Below, piece after piece: positions 1-7,605 of a DNA stretch of 13,055 bases. Each line of letters starts with the position of its first letter. The first letter of the stretch is position 1. A program made the position numbers and the translations under genes. The notes beneath the pieces are model-generated. The model was not told the DNA's origin. It saw only the letters and a program-made list of their open reading frames with translations, and searched no databases. This DNA comes from Cyclostephanos tholiformis (taxonomy: Eukaryota; Bacillariophyta; Thalassiosirophyceae; Thalassiosirales; Thalassiosiraceae), in NCBI GenBank assembly GCA_036939975.1, contig JALLPB010000771.1, positions 1 to 13,055 on the forward strand. Reading direction: 5' to 3'.

Positions 1-326
1 GTATCTCTCCCAAGATTATAAGTAGATAATCTTCACCAGTACTCTAAGCTCACAACTATCCAATTATATCAATCAATTATCACTCTTCTTTAGTTTATTG
101 TTGCTTTATTCTCGTCTACCCAAGGTAACGCAATGTTTGCAGTAGGCTGCCATATCCACTTCTAGGTCATTGTGTATCTCTCTTGCTCTCTCCACTTTTG
201 CATTTCCACTCAGATGGTTACAGAATCCATTGACATTCTCATAAATCAGGCAAATGGTTCCTTCAGCCTTCTTTGGTGGAACGTACCCATGAACCTGAAG
301 GACTTTGTTGGGGATCTGAATACAAT
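1..326. other. CpG-poor non-coding stretch
   Basis: I see no supportable gene here. The first 130 bases are rich in A, T and pyrimidine runs, and only about three CpG occur in the whole stretch. The pyrimidine-rich 3' portion up to about position 130 superficially resembles the end of a diatom LTR, but no matching second copy exists in the window and no primer-binding site could be confirmed. A plus-strand ORF of 85 codons beginning at 172 has no recognisable features and overlaps the tail of a minus-strand remnant. Confidence 0.4.
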
Positions 327-675
327 TTACTTCACTAATTTCCTGTTGTTCTGCTTCAATTCACTAGATAAAAGGATCCATGAGATTTCCAGCATTCCTG
401 TCTCATCAATAGTCCAAGAATGCTGTTGATCCTTGGGCATTACATTCCTCCTATGATGGAGCCACTGCACCAAATGGGTCAGGACTTGAAGGACTGTGTC
501 ATGTTGCATGCCATTCATCCATCCTCTTGCCCTGACCTTGGAGTGGTTGTCATCCACATCAATTAATTCTATTACATGTTGATACTCTTTCCTATTCCTA
601 AAGTTGCTTGCTCGTAATCTGCTGTGCTTGCCACATGCAATGTTTCCCCCGGGTTGATTCTTGCGCCTAGATTCA
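327..675 (-). pseudogene. possible C-terminal continuation of the decayed repeat-family gene
   Basis: This open minus-strand frame runs without a stop from about 749 down to 327. Its first part overlaps the last codons of the neighbouring decayed gene in another frame. Just past the TGA TGA pair at 673-678 the frame reads through a polar, basic segment (HDESRRKNQPGG) and then a more ordinary protein-like stretch containing VIELIDVDDNHSKVRARGW. Because its CpG poverty and strand match the upstream remnant, it may be the same gene after one more frameshift, or the start of a separate repeat-borne ORF. I recognise no domain. The end at 327 is simply the first stop. Confidence 0.3.
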
Positions 676-2710
676 TCATGACTGTTGCCCCTTTCCTTTT
701 GATGCCATGCGCTGTACCCCTCCTGTGGATGAGGAGGGGTAGCTGGCAAGGACTATCTGCTCCCAGCCATGCTCATGCCATCCCTGCTGCTGTTGGAGGC
801 CTTGAAGCACGACCTTTCATTGCTCAAGCTCAGATCATCCTCAGATGATGAACTCATTTGGGATGCAGAGTCCCTGGTGTTTCCTGTCAAATCTACCATA
901 CTGGCTGCAGCCTTGGTCTTCCCTTGTACTGTCCTCCTAGGTGGAGTTTCTGCAGATGTGTCAGGACCAGTATTGCTATGATGCATTTCATGATTATCAT
1001 GGATAGTCTTAGGTGATTCTGTCTCATCGAGATTGAATAAGACCTCTGGGGCCATGTACCTTTTCTGATTCCATGGGTTTTGTGCTAGTAGTCCAAATTT
1101 GTCCCTAAGCCATGCTGCACCTTCGCAGGCCTTAGTTTTTGCCACTTGGGAGATTTCCTCCTCCATTGTGAGGGTTCAATTGATGGGATCCCCATTCATC
1201 TTGGTGCATCTTTGCTAACTGAAGAATTCTTGAGCATATCATAAATGAACTCATCTGGTAGCCCTTGCTCCTTTAGCATATTTAACAGGAATGCTGATGA
1301 ATTCTTGTTCATCATACCAATGAGACATTTGGCTTTGATGGTGTTTGGGATGATGATGTGCATCGGCATTGAGATGTCTGCCTGGTGTGCCTTGGCAATC
1401 AACGCATGACCATCACTCATTTTGACAAAATTCAGCAGTACATAGCATAATGAATAGCTTACCACATGCATTCCTGTAGTTGGGTACACAATAGGTGAGA
1501 TATGGTCCAGATTTATCACTCCGATGAGCTCTTCCGGTGTCATTGAAACTATGTCATTAGTGTGCTTCTGTGCAACCTCTACCTGACATTTTGCTTTGGT
1601 TGAGGTTGGTGACTTTGCTGAGATATGCATGTACTCCCCAGTAGTGCTTAACATATCCATACTCTTTGGACATCTGAATTAGCAGCTTCATCTTTGGTGA
1701 GTATTTACTTGCAACTTCTAGGTGCCAGCTTTTTCTGGCATACTGTGCTCTGTTGCTAAGCTTGTTGAAGGTGGACACCTCCTGCCTCTTGAGCTTTGCT
1801 CTCTGTACTCAGAGATTCATGGTGGGTAAGGTCTTGCCAATCACCACATCAATATCTGTTGCGAAATCAAATTCATCATCATCCATATTGGCATCCCTTG
1901 CTTTTTCCTGGGTCATGATAAGGATGTTTCCAGCTCCTTCAAAATAACATCCTTGGGGGTATTTTTTGAGACTTTGTAGATGCTCACCACCATCTCACTT
2001 TCCATGAACTGTAGGTCTTTATTTGGAGGCATGTGCTATTCATGCACAAACATTCCTGGGTCATGCATTCGATAATTTCTGCAGTATCAACTTCAGACGA
2101 AACAACCATAGAGAAGTTCAGGTCCTTGAACTCTTCTTTTTTGTTGGCTTTACAGGATTGCCGACCAGTGTCTCCACCCTTGTCCCATACTTTTTGCTTG
2201 TTGAATACATAACCATTTCCAGAAATCTTGATGTGGCTTCCAAGTTTGGTCATATTGGATGAGATTTCACCTTTGAATGTGATATTCTTCTCCTTGGAGG
2301 TGGGATGGATTGGATTGATTACAAACTTTGGGTCCACAATCTGAGCATTTGTGATGAAGGCCATAAGTGCCTGAGTGAATTCATCAAAGGCTTTATCACT
2401 CTTGAGAGTAACAGCAAGTTCCAGAATAACTCAGGAGTGGGGGTAAATAAATGTATTTAGAAAGGATGATGTCTTGGTCATGTCTTGCCCAGTTGGAGGT
2501 GACACTAGATGATCGCTCTCCTGATGATAGTGGGGCTCCTTGTTGACCAATTGTGAGGGCAAGAAGAAGGTTTACAATGATGACAATGATGTGGGCAGTG
2601 AATTTTGGGTGACACATAGTTGTAATTGTTATTTGTTCACGTTTTGTTTGTGTTGAAAGGTCTTGTGCTGTTATAATCCTTGTAATATCAGTAATTTGAG
2701 ACTTTGGCAT
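676..2710 (-). pseudogene. decayed gene of an unrecognised repeat-associated protein family
   Basis: A single protein can be followed on the minus strand through at least six frame segments: about 2710-2446, 2446-2020, 2020-1930, 1925-1600, 1600-1200 and 1190-676. Adjacent segments join smoothly when one or two bases are gained or lost. Landmarks in order are SDKAFDEFTQALMAFITNAQ, KISGNGYVFNKQKVWDKGG, an acidic NMDDDEFDF segment, FNKLSNRAQYARKSWHLEV, VEVAQKHTN, SYSLCYVLLNFVKMSDGH, GMMNKNSSAFLLNMLKEQGL, EGAAWLRDKFGLLAQNPW and a Ser-rich tail ending IVLASYPSSSTGGVQRMASK followed by TGA at 676-678. In-frame TGA codons sit at 2431-2433, 1809-1811 and 1176-1178. I recall similar proteins repeated in centric diatom genomes, but I know no function or domain name. 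The upstream limit is uncertain: a protein-like frame reaches 2710 but its start is not defensible. Confidence 0.6.
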
Positions 2711-3168
2711 CTTTATTAATTATTTGCTGAATGCTAATGTTTGGTGTTTTGGTCCAGGAGACCTAAGGGTTAGATGATGATGTCCGGATTGATGGTTGTG
2801 GATTGGTTACTAATCAGCAGGTCAACAAATTGCACTGAAAAGTGGCTGAAAATTCAATATTATTATGGGGAGGAAACTGGTGTGAACCATGGTAGGATGA
2901 CCAACAGCCTGTTACCTCTAGAGTAGATATTTGCCTTGACTGATCTGATTGAAAAGTTTTAGTTTGAAGATCAATGTTCCACCATTGGATACATTTTGAT
3001 ACACACATAATGCAACTCCTGATCAAATGCTTTTTTCTCTAGCAAGGCTTTGAAACCTGTCCTATTTTTGAATGGTTAACATTGATTGACTTCATCGCGT
3101 TAATATAATTAATTTTCTGCGCCGTGAAGATGCTAATCAAAAAGTAAAATAAAACAATAAAAACCCTT
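2711..3168. other. non-coding stretch with a composition change
   Basis: I see no gene of useful length. Up to about 3,090 the sequence stays CpG-poor like the decayed gene to its left. From about 3,095 CpG dinucleotides reappear (ATCGCG, GCGCCG) and an A-rich patch follows at about 3138-3165. This is the likely edge between the old decayed repeat and a younger or differently treated segment. Confidence 0.4.
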
Positions 3169-3420
3169 TCTCCATGTCTCAAATATCATTTGTACGTCAG
3201 CTCTACGCGATCATCATTCGTACATCAACTCTTCACAATCATCCGTCCAATTTTCCGTCGTTTTTCTCAATATCCAATATCATGCATATCTTCTCTCCAA
3301 ATTTCGTCTTTTCTCCATGTCTTAATTATCATTCGTACGTTGGTCCTTCGCGATCATCTGTCCAATTATCTGCCGTTGTTCTCATCACACCATGTGTATC
3401 GTCTCCCCAGATTTCGTCTG
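3169..3420. repeat. imperfect direct repeat, two units
   Basis: Unit A (3169-3311) and unit B (about 3311-3420) begin with CTCCATGTCT and end with ATTTCGTCT, and share CGATCATC followed by GTCCAATT in the middle. Unit A is about 28 bases longer because a sub-block (ATTCGTAC...CAATCATC, 3216-3243) is itself a duplicate of the preceding block. The minus-strand 398-residue ORF ends inside unit B, so the repeat supplies its last 30 or so codons. It may be a terminal minisatellite of a mobile element. Confidence 0.7.
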
Positions 3421-4525
3421 CTGTGCCTCTCATAAAATGGGAGGGGGGTGGCAGGTTGGTGTCCCTTTCGTAAAATTCCTGTAGTGTGATAGGGGGACAC
3501 ATCCCATAGGCAATGATGATTCCATTGTCAAACCCCGTTTGATCGTCTGCTTTTTTCCCCAGGAGGAGATCACTGTACCAGCGGATTGCCTTCTCTTCGA
3601 AGGATTGCGTGTCCGGAATAATATAGTTCCTCAAATTGTCCAACAGCCTTTGGGCTGTGCACGTGCCTGATGGTACTGGCTCTCGTGCAAACACCCGTTT
3701 GTGTGAACAGTCCAGTAAAAGCTGTTGTAGGGTGCGGGGAAGAAGTTTGAAGCTCTCCGACGTTTGGGGTAAGATAGGCGTCGATGGGTTTGTTAGCCAG
3801 ATGTGAACCGTGTTAATAGCTACCTTTTGATGGGTTAGAATGCGTCGGCGAATAAGAGAAAGATCTCCTCGCAGTCCTCCTAGAGCAAGTCTGGCAGTGT
3901 CGTCCACTCCCCACACTCGATCGATTATGTGTGGTGTGCAGGCATCGGCTCCGATGAGGAGTAGCGTGATGCGAGCAAGGATGGTTGACATGTCCATTAT
4001 ATTGCCTGGAAGTGACACAGGCTTACCATTCACCTGCCAGTCAGTATCGTAGTAGTATAACATCGCATCTAGGTCCTGTAGGATCGCATTGCAAAAAGCG
4101 CCTTCGGTCCAATGTCCTGCCCAGGAGTCTCCGTGAATACCAAGAACCATCCGGGAGAAGTTTCGGTATTGTTCGACTGACATGTTACAATTGTGCCCCG
4201 TTTCGTCGTCGAGTTCAGTGCTTCCTGGAGGGTACTCACCGTCGTTAACTGTGGTTGAAACAGTTACAGTCGAGAAGGCTCGGGTACAAAGAACCTGTTC
4301 TGATTCGAGATAGTAGTCATCAAATCCAAAGATTTCGCCGATTTGGCCTGGCATAACACATTTCTTTGGGCACGTGGTTGTGAGCCATCCTGCGGACGGG
4401 AAACTGTCGACGTTGGTAGGAGACTGAGCTTTTGGAGGAGTCGGGCGAGGCTTGGAGTATTTGGAGCGGTTGCTCATGATGTTGACGTCGACTTGATTAT
4501 TATGTGTGATATTGTTGATTATCAT
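3329..4525 (-). CDS. unrecognised 398-residue protein, intact ORF
   Basis: An uninterrupted minus-strand frame of 398 codons lies directly downstream of the retrotransposon. I do not recognise a domain. The N-terminus is polar and Pro/Lys-rich; a second in-frame ATG at 4475-4477 (residue 17, MSNRSKYSKP) is an equally good start. The middle has an acidic aromatic patch (FGFDDYYLE), a LYYYDTDW motif, a mildly hydrophobic segment around ILARITLLLIGADA and an Arg-rich LRGDLSLIRRRI block. It has balanced composition and no long low-complexity runs, so it looks like real protein rather than a chance frame. The last 30 or so residues are encoded by the 3169-3420 repeat, suggesting the original C-terminus was replaced or extended. 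It could be an accessory ORF of a mobile element or a host gene next to one. CpG content resembles the retrotransposon, not the decayed gene to the left. Confidence 0.5.
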   Translation of the reverse strand: MIINNITHNNQVDVNIMSNRSKYSKPRPTPPKAQSPTNVDSFPSAGWLTTTCPKKCVMPGQIGEIFGFDDYYLESEQVLCTRAFSTVTVSTTVNDGEYPPGSTELDDETGHNCNMSVEQYRNFSRMVLGIHGDSWAGHWTEGAFCNAILQDLDAMLYYYDTDWQVNGKPVSLPGNIMDMSTILARITLLLIGADACTPHIIDRVWGVDDTARLALGGLRGDLSLIRRRILTHQKVAINTVHIWLTNPSTPILPQTSESFKLLPRTLQQLLLDCSHKRVFAREPVPSGTCTAQRLLDNLRNYIIPDTQSFEEKAIRWYSDLLLGKKADDQTGFDNGIIIAYGMCPPITLQEFYERDTNLPPPSHFMRGTADEIWGDDTHGVMRTTADNWTDDREGPTYE

Positions 4526-4730
4526 GGTGAAAATGAAGGGTGGTGCGATGTGATGATGTGTTAGTTTGACGTTGGTTTTTCGGGGGAACGGGAAGATCTT
4601 TTTGATTCACAAACTCGGCACTTTGAGAAAGGAGAAGCAGTGTGCCATTATCTGTGCCATTACAGTGTGCCATTATATTATGTGCCATTAGTTTTTGGTG
4701 TCATATTGGCGCCATTTCCTCATAAATCCC
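4526..4730. other. putative 3' untranslated region of the retrotransposon
   Basis: This 205-base gap separates the stop of the J-domain frame from the start of the 398-residue ORF. It contains a four-fold tandem repeat (4642-4690) and no ORF of interest. No long T run, which would be a poly(A) tail on the minus strand, is present. Confidence 0.4.
4642..4690. repeat. short tandem repeat, GTGCCATTA x4
   Basis: GTGCCATTA occurs at 4642, 4654, 4667 and 4682, giving steps of 12, 13 and 15 bases with short variable spacers. A weaker relative (GCGCCATTT) lies near 4710. On the coding strand of the retrotransposon this reads TAATGGCAC repeats about 40 bases beyond the last stop codon. Several non-LTR element families end in short tandem repeats rather than poly(A), so this is a candidate 3' terminus. 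Confidence 0.7.
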
Positions 4731-5357
4731 TTATAGGCTTGATCGCAAGAAAGCCTGCGCGCTGTTGAGAAGCTGAAAGTGTGAAGTAGTCTCTTGGTAA
4801 GTCATGCCGGTGATAGTGTTCTGTTGAACCCATTTGTCTGGATGAAAAATACTTGCTAATCGTCTGTAAGCAAGTTTGACTTCTCGTTCAGATGCACCGA
4901 GTCCAAGTCCAAGGATCTTGAGGGAATCGTACATGCAGTGACCTACTTGTTCAGGTATGTAATCTTGTCCTTCATTTGCTTGCGGAGGCGGGGGAGCAGA
5001 TCTTTGTCGACGTGGCGGGGAAGGGCGGAGTGGCGGTGATGGGGGGGGCGAATTTTGATGGCGACGATGTCTTTGAGGTTCGGGAGTTGTCGCACGATTC
5101 GTTCCTCTGGTGCAAGGGGGCGTTGGGGGGAAAGGTTGCTGGTGTTGAGGAGGGGCATCGTGGTTCCAGGGGCATCGTCGGGGTCGTGGCCATTCGTCAG
5201 GCCGAGTGGGTATTGCCGCTCGTCTGTTGGTGAGGCAGTTGACGAGTTTATTCCAATATAGCTCATGGGATGCTTCCTTGATCCAATCCTTGATAGAGCC
5301 ATAGTCGTCAATGATGACTCGGTACGTTGGCAAAGAGGAGATGCAGATTTTGCACAA
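4731..5357 (-). pseudogene. LINE polyprotein C-terminal part: Pro-rich linker and J domain
   Basis: This 208-codon frame carries the end of the retrotransposon polyprotein. Residues about 14-45 (VIIDDYGSIKDWIKEASHEL and on) continue the upstream LINE C-terminal region after a frameshift near 5310. Residues about 58-128 are a Pro/Arg/His-rich linker. Residues about 142-208 form a J domain: helix I around YDSLKILGL, helix II EREVKLAYRRLASIF, the HPD motif at residues 172-174 (codons 4836-4844), and helix III around ETTSHFQLLNSAQAFL. J domains bind Hsp70 and stimulate its ATPase through HPD. The domain is complete and ends four residues before the natural stop, with no Gly/Phe region, zinc finger or C-terminal peptide-binding domain. 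The ATG at 5355-5357 is nominal; the frame is most simply the tail of the broken polyprotein rather than a free gene. Confidence 0.75.
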
Positions 5358-5691
5358 TGAAGTCTTTGTTGTGGAGGAACGGTCGTCCTACTCGCTGAAT
5401 GTTGTCACAGCATGCGGTTAGCATTTGTTGAGCCGGTCTGTCGAATGGACCGCGTATCGTTTTCCCTAGAAAGTCGAGTTGACATGCGGCGATCATGTTG
5501 GACACGCGAGGTATGTCATAGAACATTTGTTGGACATGTTCGTTTTGAATGCGGTTTTTGCGTACTTTTGTTATCGAAACTCGGAGGATCCTTCGAATGT
5601 TGCAATGAAGGAAGACTTCGAGCTTGTTAGAGAGAGATTTCCGCATCGACCATGTCTCGCATCCCCATAGGAGTAGGTTCATCGGAATTGC
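5308..5691 (-). pseudogene. LINE polyprotein, post-RT C-terminal region
   Basis: After an in-frame TGA at 5692-5694 the same frame continues AIPMNLLLWGCETWSMRKSL, the typical LINE segment just after the polymerase thumb (a hydrophobic run, then a G-x-E-T-W signature). It goes on with KLEVFLHCNIRRILRV, an NEHVQQMFYDIP segment and LDFLGKTIRG, matching the usual order in LINE C-termini in which a helical block leads to an 'l-G-h-x-R' motif and then a GRP motif (RVGRPFLHNKDF). No RNase H domain or CCHC zinc knuckle is visible. The frame ends with a TGA at 5308-5310, where the neighbouring frame continues the protein at VIIDDYGSIKDW; a one-base gain explains the break. Confidence 0.7.
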
Positions 5692-6507
5692 TCAAAATAA
5701 CAGGTATTTGCTCCAGATATCGAGATGTGGTGAGTTCCATACATTCTTCAAAGCTCCCATCGACTGAGTGGCTGCTGTAACTCGATTTTCGATAACGAAG
5801 TCGTCACATAAACTGAATGTGACGAAGGATCCAAGGTACTTGAAGTGACGGCAGAAGGTCACAAAGCCATTACTGACATTGGTTGGCTGTGTCTCCTCGA
5901 GACCGTTGTATAGTGTCTCTTCTTGGTCTCGTTGCACTCTCGTATTCCTTTCGTCATGTTGATCGTCCGTAGTGATGATGTCATCTTGTCCGTCGTCGAG
6001 TGCATATTGAAAGTCATCGGTGTGGTGCGGAAGAGCGGGTAAGTGTAGATCAAAAAAACCTGGGGGAGGAAAGAAAACGCATTCTGTCTTGGAGGGGGAT
6101 CCCTCTCGTCCGATGTGCATTTCAAGTCCGAAGCGCGCAAAGTGCTTGTGTATTAAGTCGAGTCCCGTCGTTAGATCGGTTTGAGACGTGAATATAAAGG
6201 CGCCATCGTCAATGTAGAGACATTATAGAATTTCCACAGCGGTGAGCGATCTCAAAAGGTAATCTTTCGGTAAGTGCCCTCGCAGTTTCCCTTCCCCGTT
6301 AGCAAGTTGCATTCCAACGACTGATCTCACTGTGCACACTTCGATGCCTGCACTTTTCCATTCTGACTCGAGGGTCTCTGCGAATGCAGACATGAGAAAG
6401 AGGAAGAGTATCGGGGCCATGTTGTCGCCTTGTCGCACTCCGACAGATTGGCAGAATTCCTGTTTTTCTTTCTCAATTTTCAGAACGACTATTAGATCAC
6501 GATACAT
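5692..6507 (-). pseudogene. reverse transcriptase, C-terminal half (motifs B to thumb)
   Basis: Reverse transcriptase motif B is at the start: GVRQGDNMAPILFLFLMSAF, close to the standard G-x-x-Q-G-D-x-x-S/A-P pattern of LINE polymerases. The frame then meets TAA at 6223-6225, and three codons later reads LYIDDGAFIF, the YxDD catalytic box (Asp codons 6205-6210). Downstream comes LTTGLDLIHKHFARFGLEMH and KTECVFFPPPGFF, the usual motif D/E region with K-T-E-x-x-F, then an acidic insert, and FKYLGSFVTF, the 'k-Y-L-G' block before the thumb. It ends at the TGA 5692-5694, after which the polyprotein continues in frame. The two motif C aspartates are present, but the stop separates them from motif B. 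Confidence 0.8.
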
Positions 6508-6530
6508 TCGTTCTACTGCCGAGACAAAGA

Positions 6531-6538
6531 GGGGGGGG
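6531..6538 (-). other. C8 run with frameshift inside RT
   Basis: Eight G on the plus strand (eight C in sense) lie in the GAPP codons just after motif A. The incoming frame ends at a TAG within five codons, while a one-base longer run gives GAPPLFVSAVERMYRDLIV and leads straight to motif B. Like the A10 run this is a homopolymer, so base-calling error must be considered. Confidence 0.7.
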
Positions 6539-7605
6539 CACCGTACTTTTTGAGAAGCGTGAGTAGTAGCTCATGGTTCGCCATGTCATAGGCTTTGACG
6601 AGGTTGACGAATTCCACGTAAGATTGTAGGTTGTGATTTTTCCGCATTGTGAGCATGGTCTTGAGTACGAATAGCCCATCACGGCAACCAAGTTCCGGTG
6701 TCCCCCCAAATTGAATGCGTGTACCATTGTTGTTGAGAAGGCAGAATGCTCTCCCGTTCATGATGGAGCTGAATATCTTGGAGCAGACACCCATAAGCAT
6801 TACTCCTCTCCACTTGTTTGGATCTGAGAGGTCGCCGCTTTTTGGGACGGGAACACATTGACTGCAATGCCATTGCTCAATATCTGCTATCCCCAGGAAG
6901 AAATCGTTACAATGGTTGTAGACATGGCATAAATTCCCAGCGGACATGGCTTTGAATGCTTCCGGCGGAACCCCGGTGAGTCCAGGAGCCTTGGCATTTT
7001 TTAGCTTTTTCACAGCTTTTGTGAATTCGGTCCAGGTGATAGGGTCGTCAAGTTCCCAAAGCGTCCTCCGTTGTGGAATTCGGTAGGCATATTCCATATC
7101 CACCACATGATGATTATTGAATACACTGTGGAAGTGTGGAGCAAAGACTGACATATTTTCTGCAGCATTTGTCGCACGTGTTCCATCAGGAAGTTGCATT
7201 GCCATCGTTGATCTGTGTTGGTGGTGTGCTGTTTCGCCTTTGGTAAGTAGACGGATGTGCTCCCACGCTGATCTCGGGTTTATGTTCATGTCATGTATCT
7301 TTTGGCAAATGGCAGCATACCACGTGGCTTTAGCGTGAGACACCGTGTGGATAACATGCCTATTTAGTTGTTTCAGATTTGCACGCATGGTGGCTTGGAT
7401 TGTAGCCGGAAGATGGTGGCATCGATTCGTGGCATGGAGAACTTCGTTGAGTTCCAGTAGGAGAGGAGAGAGAGTAGTGCGACTTAATTGAAACCATCCA
7501 GTACAGAGATGTTTGTGGTACGTTGCGCTGAGTCTGCCCGCATTAAGTATGCACTCTTGATAATTATCATAGGTGATGCCCGGAGTTGTAAGGGAAACGA
7601 GATGT

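Noticed and set aside
1..200. A possible LTR 3' end
   Set aside because: Pyrimidine-rich character is suggestive, but there is no second LTR, no primer-binding site I can name, and no integrase or protease in the window.
3174..3473. Plus-strand frames of 99 and 81 codons
   Set aside because: They lie in the direct repeat and read the repeat in two frames with no domain; the repeat structure explains their openness.
6531..6538. Programmed minus-one frameshift at the C run of the RT
   Set aside because: The run fits a slippery heptamer, but motif A is already mutated and stops follow in the next frame at 6223 and 5692, so accidental decay or base-calling error is simpler.
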